This document shows, in pieces, positions 7,881-17,351 of a stretch of DNA of 36,210 nucleotides. Location of the stretch: contig JAFGLA010000076.1 in assembly GCA_016928295.1 (NCBI GenBank), positions 1 to 36,210 of the forward strand, given 5' to 3'. The position numbers and the translations under genes were made by a program. Origin of the DNA: Opitutales bacterium (GTDB lineage: Bacteria; Verrucomicrobiota; Verrucomicrobiia; Opitutales; Oceanipulchritudinaceae). The notes below the pieces were generated by a model. That model saw only the letters and a list, made by a program, of their open reading frames with translations, searched no databases and had not been told where the DNA came from. Each line of letters begins with the position of its first letter. Positions within the stretch are counted from its first letter, which is position 1.

Positions 7881-8651
7881 ATGGCACTGGCAATTGACTT
7901 ACGCGGGCGCCTGGCGCTCATCACGGGAGCAAGCGGCGAACTGGGCCGTGTAATGGCACGGACCCTTGCGCAGGCAGGCGCGGACATCGCCGTGCACTAC
8001 CACGGCAACGAAGCCAAGGCGAACGCACTTGTAGATGAACTCAAAAGCCTGAAAGTCAACGCTGCAGCATTTCAGGCAGAGGTGGGAAGTCTCGCCAGCG
8101 TCATGGCCATGCGCGACGCCGTATTCGCCAGCCTTGGCGAGCCGGGCATCGTCATAGCCAACGCCGTCAGCCAGATATGGCCCTGGGAGAGCGTGCTAAA
8201 CGAAGCCATTGGGGACTACGAGGACCAATTCCGCAGTTGCGTGCTGCACAACGTGAACCTCGCCAAGGCGTTCATCCCCGCCATGAAGGTCAAACAACAT
8301 GGACGCTACATCGGCATAAACACCGAGTGCACGATGCAAATGCTACCCACGCAGTCGGCCTACGTATCCGGCAAGCGCGGCATGGACGGCGTTCTTCGCG
8401 TACTGGCGCAGGAAGTCGGGCCGGACCAGATTACGGTCAATCAGGTAGCCCCGGGCTGGACGATCAGCGAACGCTACCGGCACGAAGGCACAAGCGGAGA
8501 CGAGGCCTACGTGGCGGCAGTGCCCATGCGCAGGCGCGGCACGGATCAGGAAGTGGCCAACGCGGTGGCGTTTTTGGCCTCGGATCTGGCCAGCTTCATA
8601 ACGGGCACGTACCTGCCAGTCTGCGGCGGCAACGTAATGCCCCGCGTGTAG
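7881..8651 (+). CDS. Short-chain dehydrogenase/reductase with altered catalytic serine
   Basis: 256-residue Rossmann-fold oxidoreductase. Visible: nucleotide loop TGASGELGR (15-23), the YxxxK pair Tyr161/Lys165 in SAYVSGKRG, and the late SDR strand FITGTYLPVCGGNVM. Two departures from the classical pattern: the NNAG motif reads IANAVS (92-97), and the residue 13 before Tyr161, normally the catalytic Ser, is Thr148 (NTECTM). Thr can sometimes substitute, so activity is plausible but uncertain. The sequence after the first loop (HYHGNEAKA) suggests an NADP-using reductase of the FabG-like classical group; the substrate cannot be named. It is probably a single-gene unit between a terminator and the next gene's own promoter. 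Confidence 0.85.
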   Translation: MALAIDLRGRLALITGASGELGRVMARTLAQAGADIAVHYHGNEAKANALVDELKSLKVNAAAFQAEVGSLASVMAMRDAVFASLGEPGIVIANAVSQIWPWESVLNEAIGDYEDQFRSCVLHNVNLAKAFIPAMKVKQHGRYIGINTECTMQMLPTQSAYVSGKRGMDGVLRVLAQEVGPDQITVNQVAPGWTISERYRHEGTSGDEAYVAAVPMRRRGTDQEVANAVAFLASDLASFITGTYLPVCGGNVMPRV

Positions 8652-8721
8652 GGAACCAATTCCCAAAACTGCTTACTGCATAAGCGGACTATCATTGCCA
8701 TCGCCCCAATGGCTCGCATCC

Positions 8722-8750
8722 TTGCGCTTGTATTTTCAGGGCAATAAACT
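8722..8750 (+). promoter_or_regulatory. Candidate promoter of the acetolactate decarboxylase gene
   Basis: TTGCGC (8722-8727), 17 bases, TAAACT (8745-8750). The same TTGCGC -35 and 17-base spacing occur before marR at 20460. It would leave a leader of about 24 bases with no Shine-Dalgarno site. Confidence 0.4.
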
Positions 8751-8780
8751 GCCTGCTTTAACCAAATAATCCCCAAAATA

Positions 8781-9569
8781 ATGATCATAAACTCCCGCCT
8801 TCTTTCCCGCCTCATCGCTACGGCAACGGCCCTCGCGCTAATCCCCGCCTCGCTTCAAGCCACAGGCCGCCTCATACAACTGGGGACGCTTTCATCGCTC
8901 GTTCAAGGCGTTTACGACGGCTCGATGCCCATGGACACCGTGCAGCGCCCCGAAGGGTTCGGACTTGGCACCTTTGAACACCTCGACGGCGAAATGCTCG
9001 TTATCGACGGCGTCGTGTACCGCGTCGCGGTGGACGGAAAGGTAAACAAGCCCTCTGCCGACAGCATGATACCCTTTGCATGCGTAAGCGTGCTGGACGA
9101 CGCAGACGTAAACGAAGAAATCGGCGCTGCCGCATCCAAGGCGGAGCTTGAAAAGCTCCTCAAGGCAAAGCTGCCCAGCCTCAACTACCCATCGCTCATC
9201 GTGATAGAGGGAGAATTTGACATGATGACTACCCGCAGCGTGCCAGCGCAACAAAAGCCCTACCCCACGCTCGTCGAAGTGGTGGCCGAGGGGCAGAAAG
9301 TCTTTGAACTAGGCGCGCAAAAGGGAACGATTGTCGCCTTCTACTGCCCGTCGAGCTTTGCCGGACTCAACGCCCCGGGCTTTCACTTCCACTTCCTTAA
9401 CGAAGCGCGCGACGCGGGCGGCCACGTTCTTGAACTCGCGCTAAAGAACGGCACTTTGCAAATCCAGACCCTCACAAGCTACCAGCTAATCCTGCCCCCG
9501 CTCGAAAGCGCATTCGCGGGCAGCGATCTCGAACCAGCCGAAGCCCCCGCAAAGGTGCAGGGAGAATAG
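8781..9569 (+). CDS. budA: Alpha-acetolactate decarboxylase, exported form
   Basis: Converts 2-acetolactate to acetoin and CO2, the branch step of 2,3-butanediol/acetoin fermentation. The 262 residues include the family opening LGTLSSLVQGVYDG, then FGLGTFEHLDGEMLVIDGVVYR, Arg152 in TTRSVP, and the zinc ligands His202, His204 and His215 in GFHFHFLNEARDAGGHVLEL. The N-terminus is a signal peptide (MIINSRLLSRLIATATALALIPASLQA), so the enzyme is predicted to leave the cytoplasm; exported forms exist in Bacillus/Brevibacillus, where the secreted enzyme is well studied. No acetolactate synthase or butanediol dehydrogenase adjoins it, though an SDR of unknown substrate lies just upstream. The short C-terminal tail (EPAEAPAKVQGE) is unconserved. 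Assignment is strong; physiological role is open. Confidence 0.92.
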   Translation: MIINSRLLSRLIATATALALIPASLQATGRLIQLGTLSSLVQGVYDGSMPMDTVQRPEGFGLGTFEHLDGEMLVIDGVVYRVAVDGKVNKPSADSMIPFACVSVLDDADVNEEIGAAASKAELEKLLKAKLPSLNYPSLIVIEGEFDMMTTRSVPAQQKPYPTLVEVVAEGQKVFELGAQKGTIVAFYCPSSFAGLNAPGFHFHFLNEARDAGGHVLELALKNGTLQIQTLTSYQLILPPLESAFAGSDLEPAEAPAKVQGE

Positions 9570-9638
9570 CATTACGCCTCTTGCGCGACGCTTCTTATAG
9601 GTTTATCGGAAAAAGAAAGATAAAGGTTTTCTTAACCA

Positions 9639-9656
9639 CAGATTACACAGATTACA
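9639..9656. repeat. Tandem 9-mer CAGATTACA x2 (dispersed-repeat type sequence)
   Basis: Two perfect copies of CAGATTACA in tandem, preceded by TTAACCA. Read on the minus strand the surrounding frame gives FCNLCNLWLR, a phrase I have often seen in repeat-derived spurious ORFs of environmental genomes. Other copies are not in this window. Confidence 0.6.
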
Positions 9657-9755
9657 GAAGGATAGGAACTTCCATCGCTCGTATTCCTTTTTCACCTGCG
9701 GATAAACCATTCTGGGGTCGTGTCTTTCTTTCAATAATAGCTCCATAAAGCGATC

Positions 9756-9792
9756 AAAGGCGCTCCCCGCTAATGCAGGGAGCGCCTTTTTT
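9756..9792 (+). terminator. Intrinsic terminator downstream of budA
   Basis: Perfect 12-bp stem (9756-9767 with 9778-9789, AAAGGCGCTCCC/GGGAGCGCCTTT) and a 10-nt loop, followed by T-run to 9792 on the plus strand. It lies about 190 bases after the budA stop and may also work against transcripts from gltBD, with a shorter T-run on that side. Confidence 0.8.
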
Positions 9793-9853
9793 GTGCGCCC
9801 CGCAATGGGACGCCTTCCGCTATCGTTTCGGGTGATAATCGGATTAGAAAAAA

Positions 9854-11356
9854 CTACGGCATACGCAGGAAACTGCGGCCCATGAGAAACTCGTCCACCT
9901 TCACGGCGCAGGCGCGGCCCTCGTTGATGGCCCAGACTACGAGGCTCTGGCCACGGCGCATGTCTCCGGCGGAGAATATGCCCGGGACATTCGTCGCGAA
10001 CCTGCCGTATTCGGCCTTGACGTTGCTGCGAAGGTCCGCCTCCACGCCGAAAGCCTTGAGAAGCTCCTGCTCGGGGCCGAGAAAGCCCATGGCAAGAAGG
10101 GCGAGCTGCGCGGGAATCTCGCGGCGCGAACCCTCGACCGGGACAGGGCCGAAGCGCCCTTGAGCGTCCTTCTTCCACTCGATGTCCACGATGCGAAGCC
10201 CCGTCAGATTACCGGCTTCGTCCTTTATGAAGCACTCCGTGGAAACGAGGTAAGTGCGCGGATCTTCGCCCTGAACGTGAATCGCCTCGTTCTGCCCGTA
10301 GTCGGTCTTGAGCACCTTGGGCCATTCCGGCCATGGGTTGTTCGGAGCGCGCTCCGCCGGAGGCTTGGGCATGATTTCGAGCTGGATGACGCTCTTGCAG
10401 CCGTGGCGAAGGCTCGTGCCAACGCAGTCTGTGCCGGTGTCACCGCCGCCGATTACGACCACGTCCTTGCCCTTCGCGTCGATGGGCGATGGCGAGCCGT
10501 CAAAGTTCGTGTCCAGAATGTGCTTCGTGTTCGCGCTGAGAAACTCCATCGCGTAATGCACGCCCTTGGCGTCGCGGCCCGGAACGGGCAAGTCGCGAGG
10601 CTTTGTTGCGCCGCAGCAGAGGGCAATGGAGTCGAACTCGCTCTTGAGGCGCTCGATGCTCCATTCCTCGCTCTGGCCGATGAAAGCGTTGCAGACGAAC
10701 TTCACGCCCTCGGCCTTCATGAGGCTGACGCGGCGCTCGACGACCTCGCGCTTGTCGAGCTTCATGTTCGGGATGCCGTACATGAGCAGGCCCCCAATGC
10801 GGTCGGCGCGTTCAAACACCGTCACCTCGTGACCGGCCTGATTGAGCTGGTCCGCGCAGGCAAGGCCCGAAGGCCCGCTGCCGACAACGGCCACCTTCTT
10901 GCCCGTGCGCTTTGCGGGAAGACGAGGCGTATAGTAGCCCTTCTCCCATGCGACATCGGCAATGGTGTTCTCTATGTTCTTGATCGCCACCGGCGGCTCG
11001 ATGACGCCGAGCGTGCAGGAGCCTTCGCAAGGTGCGGGACAGACTCGGCCAGTGAACTCCGGGAAGTTGTTCGTGCGGCGCAGGCGCTCGTACGCGTCGG
11101 CCCAGCGGCCCTTGTAAACAAGGTCGTTGAACTCCGGTATGAGGTTGTGTATCGGGCAACCCGTGCCCATGCCGCCGATAACCATGCCTATGTGGCAGAA
11201 GGGAGTGCCGCAGTCCATGCAACGCGCGGCCTGCGTGCGCAGTTTGGTGTCGTCGCGCTCTGCGTGAATCTCCTTCCAGTCCTTCAGCCGTTCCGCCGGT
11301 GGACGGTCGGCAATGGTCTGGCGTTGATACTCAAGAAAACCTGTTGGCTTGCCCAT
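9854..11356 (-). CDS. gltD: Glutamate synthase small (beta) subunit GltD
   Basis: FAD- and NADPH-binding subunit that feeds electrons to GltB for reductive transfer of glutamine amide nitrogen to 2-oxoglutarate. 500 residues. The N-terminal iron-sulfur region carries the cysteine pattern CMDCGTPFC, then [11 protein letters not shown] and CPAPCEGSC. Two dinucleotide folds follow: [14 protein letters not shown] (FAD) with [12 protein letters not shown], and [13 protein letters not shown] (NADPH). The C-terminus has the conserved [17 protein letters not shown]. Length is slightly above the usual 470-490. The ATG at 11356 is preceded by GGA. It lies 46 bases downstream of gltB on the same strand, clearly co-transcribed. 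Confidence 0.96.
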   Translation of the reverse strand: MGKPTGFLEYQRQTIADRPPAERLKDWKEIHAERDDTKLRTQAARCMDCGTPFCHIGMVIGGMGTGCPIHNLIPEFNDLVYKGRWADAYERLRRTNNFPEFTGRVCPAPCEGSCTLGVIEPPVAIKNIENTIADVAWEKGYYTPRLPAKRTGKKVAVVGSGPSGLACADQLNQAGHEVTVFERADRIGGLLMYGIPNMKLDKREVVERRVSLMKAEGVKFVCNAFIGQSEEWSIERLKSEFDSIALCCGATKPRDLPVPGRDAKGVHYAMEFLSANTKHILDTNFDGSPSPIDAKGKDVVVIGGGDTGTDCVGTSLRHGCKSVIQLEIMPKPPAERAPNNPWPEWPKVLKTDYGQNEAIHVQGEDPRTYLVSTECFIKDEAGNLTGLRIVDIEWKKDAQGRFGPVPVEGSRREIPAQLALLAMGFLGPEQELLKAFGVEADLRSNVKAEYGRFATNVPGIFSAGDMRRGQSLVVWAINEGRACAVKVDEFLMGRSFLRMP

Positions 11357-11402
11357 GATTCCAAAATGTTCGTTGTGGATTTCGCTTGTGGATTGCGTGC
11401 CT

Positions 11403-14400
11403 CTAGTGAGCCGCCTTGGTGTTTTCCTCGAAAGCCTTCAGGACGGCCTCCTCGCCTTTTAGTCCGCTGGCCTCGGCCTGCTTCATCGCGTTGAGCATAC
11501 GCTCGTAGTCCTGGGGCATGATCTTGACCATCTTGCCAAGGTTCTGCTGCCAGCCTTCGAGGATGCGCCCAGCGAGCTTGCTGCCCGTAAGAGCGGCGTG
11601 CTTTTCGATGCGTGCCTTTACGGCGGCAATCTCGGAGTCCTCGCACTCGACGAGGCGATAGATGTTAACCATCTCCGCGTTCACCTTGCCCACGAAGTCG
11701 CCGTCCACGTCGAACACGTAGGCTATGCCGCCGCTCATGCCAGCGGCAAAGTTGCGCCCCGTGCGCCCGAGGCAGATTACGCTGCCGCCCGTCATGTACT
11801 CGCAGGCGTGGTCTCCCACTCCTTCGACGACGGCGTGAACGCCACTGTTGCGAACGCAGAAACGCTCGCCCGCGATGCCGCTTATGAACGCCTCGCCGGC
11901 GGTCGCGCCGTAGAAGGCCACGTTGCCGGTAATTATGTTGTCCTCGGCCACGAAGGACGGGTGCCCGTCCCTATGCGGATAGACGACAATCGTCGCGCCG
12001 GAAAGGCCCTTGCCGACGTAGTCGTTCGTGTCTCCCTCGACCTCGAACGTCATGCCCTTGGGGCAGAATGCGCCGAGACTCTGGCCCGCGCTGCCCTTGA
12101 ACTTGAGGTGAATCGTGCCCTCGGGCAGGCCATCCGCGCCGTAGCGGCGGGTAAGCTCCGAGCCTGTCAGAGTGCCGACCACGCGGTTCGTGTTCACGAT
12201 AGGCAGCTCCGCACGCACCCTCTCGCCACGCTCAAGAGCGGGCTTGCAAAGGTCGAGCAGCGCCGTCTTGTCGAGCGAAAGTTCCAGCAGATGCTCTTGC
12301 GAGATCTGGCGGAATGTGCCGACGTTTGCCGGAACCTGCGGGCGGTAGAGAATCTTCGAATAATCGAGTCCGCGCACTTTCCAGAAGTCTATGGCCTTGT
12401 TGACGCGCAACTTGTCGCAACGGCCCACCATCTCGTCGATAGAGCGGAAGCCGAGCTTTGCCATCGTCTCGCGAAGCTCCTGAGCAATAAAGCGCATGAA
12501 GTTGACCACATAATCGGCCGCGCCGCGGAACTTCGCGCGAAGCTCCGGGTTCTGCGTGGCAACGCCCACCGGGCAGGTGTTCTTGTGGCAGACGCGCATC
12601 ATAAGGCAGCCCAGCGAAACGAGCGGAGCCGTTGCAAAGCCAAACTCCTCGCCGCCCAACAGGCAGGCTATGGCGACGTCGCGCCCCGTCTTGAGCTGGC
12701 CGTCCACTTCCAGATACACGCGGCTGCGAAGGTCGTTCATCAGCAGGGTCTGGTTGGTCTCGGCAATGCCCAGTTCCCAGGGCGAACCGGCGTGATAGAT
12801 GGACGAGGTGGGGCTGGCGCCCGTGCCGCCGTCATGGCCGGAAATGAGGATCGTGTCCGCCTTGGCCTTGGCAACGCCTGCGGCAATCGTGCCAACGCCA
12901 ACTTCGCTGACGAGCTTCACGCTGATGCGCGCCTTCTCGTTGGCGTTCTTAAGGTCGTGGATAAGCTCCGCCAAGTCCTCGATGGAGTAAATGTCGTGGT
13001 GCGGGGGCGGGCTGATGAGGCCGACGCCGGGCGTTGTGCCGCGCACCTTGGCAATGGGCGGATAGACCTTGTGACCGGGCAGCTCTCCGCCCTCGCCGGG
13101 CTTGGCACCCTGCGCCATTTTGATCTGTATCTCGTCGGAATTGACAAGGTAGTTGCTCGTCACGCCAAAGCGGCCGCTTGCCACCTGCTTGATGGCGCTG
13201 CGCTTGCTGTCGCCGTTGGGCAGGGGGATGAAACGCTCGGGGTCTTCGCCGCCTTCTCCCGTGTTGCTGCGTCCGCCGATGCGGTTCATTGCAATGGCGA
13301 GCGTTTCGTGCGCCTCCTTGGAGATAGAGCCGAAGCTCATCGCGCCCGTCTTGAAGCGCCTGATTATGGCATCGACGCTTTCGACTTCCTCGACGGGAAT
13401 GGCCGAGGATTCGTCAAAGTTGAACTCCATGAGGCCGCGCATCGTGCAGAGGCGCTGCGACTGGTCGTCGATAAGGCGGCTGTACTCGCGGAACACCTCC
13501 ATGCTGCCAAGGCGCGTGGCCTTCTGGAGCAGGTGGATTGTCTGCGGGTTGAAGAGGTGGGCCTCGCCGTCGGAACGCCACTGGAAAACGCCCCCCGTTT
13601 CCAGCGCGTCGTTTTCAACCTCGATTGGCTTCCACGCGCGGGCGTGGCGGTAGGCGCTCTCGGCGGAGATTTCGTCAAGGCCGATGCCCTCCACGCGGCT
13701 TGCCGTCCATGTGAAGTACTTGTCTATGACGCTCTTTTTAAGGCCGATTGCCTCGAAAATCTGCGCACCGCGATAGCTGGCCACCGTGGAGATGCCCATC
13801 TTGGCCATCGTCTTGATGACGCCCTTGACGCTGCCCTTCACGAAGTTGTGCACGGCCTTGTCGGCGGGGTGGGAGATCTCGCCGTTGGCGCACATCTCGC
13901 GGATCGTCTCCTCCGCCATGTAGGCGTTGATGACGTTCGCGCCGTAGCCAAGAAGCAGTGCAAAGTGCATGACCTCGCGCGGCTCTCCGCTTTCGAGGAT
14001 GATCGACACCTTGGTGCGCGTTCCCGTGCGGATAAGGTGGTGGTGCAGCCCAGCCACGGCCAGAAGTGCCGGGATGGGGGCCTTGTCCGCCGACAGGCCG
14101 CGGTCGGAAAGAATGAGCAGATTCGCGCCTTCGGCGATCGTCGAGTCCGCCGCGGCGAACAGCCCGTCAAGCGCCGCTTCGAGGACAGAGCCGTCCTCGC
14201 CGGGCGTGTACAGGATGGGCAGCACCGCGCTCTTGAAGCCGCTTAGGTCCAGCTCGCGCAGGCGCTCAAGCTCGTCGTTTTCCACAATCGGGCTTTCGAG
14301 GCGTATCATCCGGCAGTTCGACGGACCGGGATTGATAAGGTCGCCCTCGGAGCCGACAAAGCTGATGGACGAGGTGATGAGTTCCTCGCGAATCGGGTCG

Positions 14401-16013
14401 ATCGGCGGGTTAGTCACCTGCGCAAATAGCTGGCGGAAGTAATTGTAAAGCAGCACGGGCCGTTGCGAGAAGACAGCAAGGGGCGTGTCGTTGCCCATCG
14501 AGCCAAGGGGCTGCGCGCCGCTCTCCGCCGTGGGGCCGAGTATCATGCGCTTGTCCTCGTAGGTGTAGCCGAAGGCGCGCTGATAGCCGATCAGCTCTTC
14601 GGCGGCAACGGAGGGATGCTCCTTCGCCGCGGGCAGGTCGTTAAAGAATATGCGGTTCGCGGCCAGCCACTCCCCGTAGGGCTTTTCGGCGGCAATCTCG
14701 GCCTTGATTTCCGCGTCCGGAACGATGCGGCCCTTGCTCGTATCGACAAGGAACATGCGTCCGGGCTGGAGGCGACCCTTGCGGATCACCGTCGAAGGCT
14801 CCACGGGGATGACGCCAACTTCCGAGGCCATGATGACGAGGTCGTCGCTCGTCACGTAGAAGCGCGAGGGGCGCAGGCCGTTGCGGTCCAGTACGGCTCC
14901 GATCGACACGCCGTCGGAGAACGCGATGGAGGCGGGTCCGTCCCAGGGTTCCATCATGCAGGCGTGGTATTCGTAAAAGTCCTTCTTCTCCTTCGACATG
15001 TGCTGGTGACGTTCCCAGGGTTCGGGGATCATCATCATCACCGCATGATGCAGAGGACGGCCGGAGAGAACGAGAAACTCCACACAGTTGTCGAACATGG
15101 CGCTGTCCGAGCCTGCTTCGTCGATAATGGGGAGGATTTTCTCTATGTCCTTGCCTAGAACGCCCGTTCCGAGCAGGCCCTGACGGGCGTGCATCCAGTT
15201 GGCATTGCCGCGCACTGTGTTGATTTCACCGTTGTGGGACATGTAGCGGAAGGGCTGCCCGCGCGGCCAGCTCGGGAAGGTGTTCGTCGAAAAGCGGCTG
15301 TGCACCATGGCCATGGCGCTTTCGAGGGCTTCGTCGTGCAGGTCGGGGAAATAGTGGTCGAGCTGCTCTGTGGTGAGCATTCCCTTGTACAGTATCGTGC
15401 GCGAGGAAAGGCTCGCCGTGTAGTAAAAGCTGCCTTCGGAAAGGTCCAGAGCCTTCACCGCGTGGTCCACACAGGAGCGGATGACGTAGAGCTTGCGCTC
15501 GAAGTCGAGAACCGTGCCCAACTCTTCGGAGCGGCCTATGAAGAGCTGGCGCATGACAGGCTCGCTCTCCTTGGAGGCGACGCCGAGAGTGTCACCCATG
15601 ACGGGCACCGTGCGCCAGCCAAGAACCTGCTGGCCCTCTTCGCGGACATACTGCTCGTAAATGGCCTCAATCTGCGCCCTTTCGGCTTCGTCGCGGGGCA
15701 GATACACCATCGCCACGGCGTAGCGGCCCTCTTCGGGCAGGCTTATACCGCAGGCAGGAGCAACCTTGCGAAAGAACTTCGTGGGAAGCTGGAGGAAGAT
15801 ACCCGCGCCGTCGCCGGTCTGGGGGTCGCAGCCACAGCCGCCGCGGTGGTCCATGTTGCGGACCATCTTCAGGGCGTTCTCAACAATATCATGAGACTTC
15901 TTGCCCTTTAACTGGCAAATGAAGCCCACGCCGCAATTGTCGTGCTCGTTGCGGGGGTCGTACAGCCCTTGTGCGGCAGGAAGGCCGCGCGGCATTGTGT
16001 TGTCGGTACGCAT
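11403..16013 (-). CDS. gltB: Glutamate synthase large (alpha) subunit GltB
   Basis: Large subunit of NADPH-dependent glutamate synthase: hydrolyses glutamine, channels ammonia through the protein and forms glutamate on FMN. 1536 residues from the ATG at 16013. Domains in order: a short propeptide ending before Cys27 ([10 protein letters not shown]), which becomes the N-terminal nucleophile of the class II amidotransferase domain; the central domain; the FMN/synthase domain with [13 protein letters not shown] and [12 protein letters not shown]; the 3Fe-4S cysteines [12 protein letters not shown] (C-x5-C-x4-C) and the C-terminal beta-helix domain rich in GxxxG repeats. The frame is open 38 codons further upstream, but only the chosen start gives a normal propeptide. 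No Shine-Dalgarno site precedes it. First gene of gltB-gltD. Confidence 0.96.
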   Translation of the reverse strand: MRTDNTMPRGLPAAQGLYDPRNEHDNCGVGFICQLKGKKSHDIVENALKMVRNMDHRGGCGCDPQTGDGAGIFLQLPTKFFRKVAPACGISLPEEGRYAVAMVYLPRDEAERAQIEAIYEQYVREEGQQVLGWRTVPVMGDTLGVASKESEPVMRQLFIGRSEELGTVLDFERKLYVIRSCVDHAVKALDLSEGSFYYTASLSSRTILYKGMLTTEQLDHYFPDLHDEALESAMAMVHSRFSTNTFPSWPRGQPFRYMSHNGEINTVRGNANWMHARQGLLGTGVLGKDIEKILPIIDEAGSDSAMFDNCVEFLVLSGRPLHHAVMMMIPEPWERHQHMSKEKKDFYEYHACMMEPWDGPASIAFSDGVSIGAVLDRNGLRPSRFYVTSDDLVIMASEVGVIPVEPSTVIRKGRLQPGRMFLVDTSKGRIVPDAEIKAEIAAEKPYGEWLAANRIFFNDLPAAKEHPSVAAEELIGYQRAFGYTYEDKRMILGPTAESGAQPLGSMGNDTPLAVFSQRPVLLYNYFRQLFAQVTNPPIDPIREELITSSISFVGSEGDLINPGPSNCRMIRLESPIVENDELERLRELDLSGFKSAVLPILYTPGEDGSVLEAALDGLFAAADSTIAEGANLLILSDRGLSADKAPIPALLAVAGLHHHLIRTGTRTKVSIILESGEPREVMHFALLLGYGANVINAYMAEETIREMCANGEISHPADKAVHNFVKGSVKGVIKTMAKMGISTVASYRGAQIFEAIGLKKSVIDKYFTWTASRVEGIGLDEISAESAYRHARAWKPIEVENDALETGGVFQWRSDGEAHLFNPQTIHLLQKATRLGSMEVFREYSRLIDDQSQRLCTMRGLMEFNFDESSAIPVEEVESVDAIIRRFKTGAMSFGSISKEAHETLAIAMNRIGGRSNTGEGGEDPERFIPLPNGDSKRSAIKQVASGRFGVTSNYLVNSDEIQIKMAQGAKPGEGGELPGHKVYPPIAKVRGTTPGVGLISPPPHHDIYSIEDLAELIHDLKNANEKARISVKLVSEVGVGTIAAGVAKAKADTILISGHDGGTGASPTSSIYHAGSPWELGIAETNQTLLMNDLRSRVYLEVDGQLKTGRDVAIACLLGGEEFGFATAPLVSLGCLMMRVCHKNTCPVGVATQNPELRAKFRGAADYVVNFMRFIAQELRETMAKLGFRSIDEMVGRCDKLRVNKAIDFWKVRGLDYSKILYRPQVPANVGTFRQISQEHLLELSLDKTALLDLCKPALERGERVRAELPIVNTNRVVGTLTGSELTRRYGADGLPEGTIHLKFKGSAGQSLGAFCPKGMTFEVEGDTNDYVGKGLSGATIVVYPHRDGHPSFVAEDNIITGNVAFYGATAGEAFISGIAGERFCVRNSGVHAVVEGVGDHACEYMTGGSVICLGRTGRNFAAGMSGGIAYVFDVDGDFVGKVNAEMVNIYRLVECEDSEIAAVKARIEKHAALTGSKLAGRILEGWQQNLGKMVKIMPQDYERMLNAMKQAEASGLKGEEAVLKAFEENTKAAH

Positions 16014-16482
16014 GGTATTGCTGTCTTGGTCACTAAAAAAGGTTTCTGTCTGCCTGACGCGGCCTGCAAACTTCGTGCAGGAGCTACCGCGCCAACCAAT
16101 GGCGCGCGGGAAAACACATGTGTCCACGGCGAATCAGCCGGGAGCGTACAGCATCTCTCGTGCAGCCGAAGCGTGTTTATAGCTACTTGCGTGCCCAAGA
16201 GGCGGAGAGGACCTTTTCTGTAATGAAAAAGTTCGTTTGCCGCATTAGACTTGCAACTAGCGCATCTATTTCGGCAGGCATGCGAACCCTCTCGCAGATA
16301 ACCACCCCCTTGGTGTATAAAAACGACCAGCCTGCCTGCTATCAAATGTACGCAGTTGCGCTGATTTGTCCAAACGGGGACGACGAACTTGTTCATGCAA
16401 ATAGCAAGCCAAGTTCCTCAAACGCGGCACAACAGGCATACACAACTGCCCTTGCCCGCAAACAGAGCGGACTTGCCGCCCT
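16014..16482 (-). other. Intergenic leader region upstream of gltB
   Basis: 469 bases without a supportable gene. It should contain the gltB promoter. The best match I see on the minus strand is TTGGAC (16368-16373), 17 bases, TACATT (16345-16350), which would leave a leader of over 300 bases; a TTTTTATAC run near 16312-16320 could be a closer -10 but lacks a good -35. No hairpin, riboswitch or operator was recognised. Confidence 0.4.
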
Positions 16483-17142
16483 CTACTCTCCCCAGCCGAG
16501 GCAGGAACCGCTTTTGCGCTCCGAAACCGGCGCTCCGAGCACTTCCGAAAGCACAATCGCATCGCGCAACGCGCCCGGGCGATTCAGCATTTCCATGGAC
16601 AGGGCAGGATTTGCGGCTTCAAACGCCTGCTCGCTCAACAGGGCCGTTCTTCTGCCCTGCAAAAGCACACGGGCACGCTCGCGGCTCTCCACCTCTTCTC
16701 GTCTTGCCGCTTCGAGCTGCTCCATCAGGTTGTTTCGCTTCCGCATCGCGTCTCGCGAACTGCGCTCTTCGGCGTGCCTGCGGGCCGCGTCATCGGTGGA
16801 CGCGCTTCTGTCAAATCCGGCAGCAAGAGGACGCTGCTGCGGCTCTGCATGGCGTTCGAAAACCGTCTGCACAGGCTGCTGCCGAGGCTCCGGAATTGTA
16901 ACCACCGTGCCCGGCGGAACATCTTGAGCCATACGCTCGGCAAGGCGGCGACGGATCTCTTCCTGAATCTCGCGGCGGCGGCGAGCCTTCTCGGGATCGT
17001 CCTCATCCTCCGTCCCGTCGGCCTTGCTCATCTTCGAACCGATGAACTTGATAAGCCCGAACACAGCAATAACGACGAAAAACAGTATATCGTCCAACTC
17101 CGCCATCACGGGCGGCACTTGCAATTGGAAAAACTCGTTCAT
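16483..17142 (-). CDS. Single-pass membrane protein with coiled coils, next to floA
   Basis: Unrecognised 219-residue protein. After a short N-terminus there is one membrane segment (about 15-36, DDILFFVVIAVFGLIKFIGS), then an acidic patch DGTEDEDDPEKA, a charged helix rich in Arg and Glu (EKARRRREIQEEIRRRLAERM), a Pro/Gln-rich linker, a second charged helix (about 135-180) and a distinctive tail LNRPGALRDAIVLSEVLGAPV. I recall tails like this in hypothetical proteins of Verrucomicrobia and Planctomycetes with the same layout, but have not checked. The start is taken at MNEFFQLQ (17142); Met at residue 13 is possible. The gene follows floA by 209 bases on the same strand, so a role with the flotillin at the membrane is a reasonable guess. 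No catalytic motif is visible. Confidence 0.7.
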   Translation of the reverse strand: MNEFFQLQVPPVMAELDDILFFVVIAVFGLIKFIGSKMSKADGTEDEDDPEKARRRREIQEEIRRRLAERMAQDVPPGTVVTIPEPRQQPVQTVFERHAEPQQRPLAAGFDRSASTDDAARRHAEERSSRDAMRKRNNLMEQLEAARREEVESRERARVLLQGRRTALLSEQAFEAANPALSMEMLNRPGALRDAIVLSEVLGAPVSERKSGSCLGWGE

Positions 17143-17351
17143 CGCGTTTGTGGGATTATGTGGAGCCGAGGAATAATAAGGATTTTGGAGGGCAGAGGGA
17201 GCGGCCAGGCGCCAGCCCCGCCATGCATATCCAGTCAAACTCGTTCCGCGCATGGGCGGGATGGGACCGAACACACGCGCTGAACATCAACTGTCAAAAA
17301 GGGGACATCTTGCGCAGCCATTGCCGCGCCAGTCGGCCCCGAAATTACGTC

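Noticed and set aside
7589-7987. 132-residue minus-strand frame across the terminator and the start of the reductase gene
   Set aside because: Runs through a strong terminator and antisense to a conserved gene start; no recognisable features.
8651-8664. GGGAA-CCAA-TTCCC hairpin after the short-chain reductase gene
   Set aside because: Five-base stem with no T-run; could arise by chance.
9603-10178. 191-residue minus-strand frame overlapping the 3' end of gltD
   Set aside because: Its first two thirds are out-of-frame gltD sequence; the end is repeat-derived. Only the repeat is reported.
11598-14246. 882-residue plus-strand frame inside gltB
   Set aside because: Opposite strand of a fully conserved GltB; composition is typical of antisense frames in GC-rich genes.
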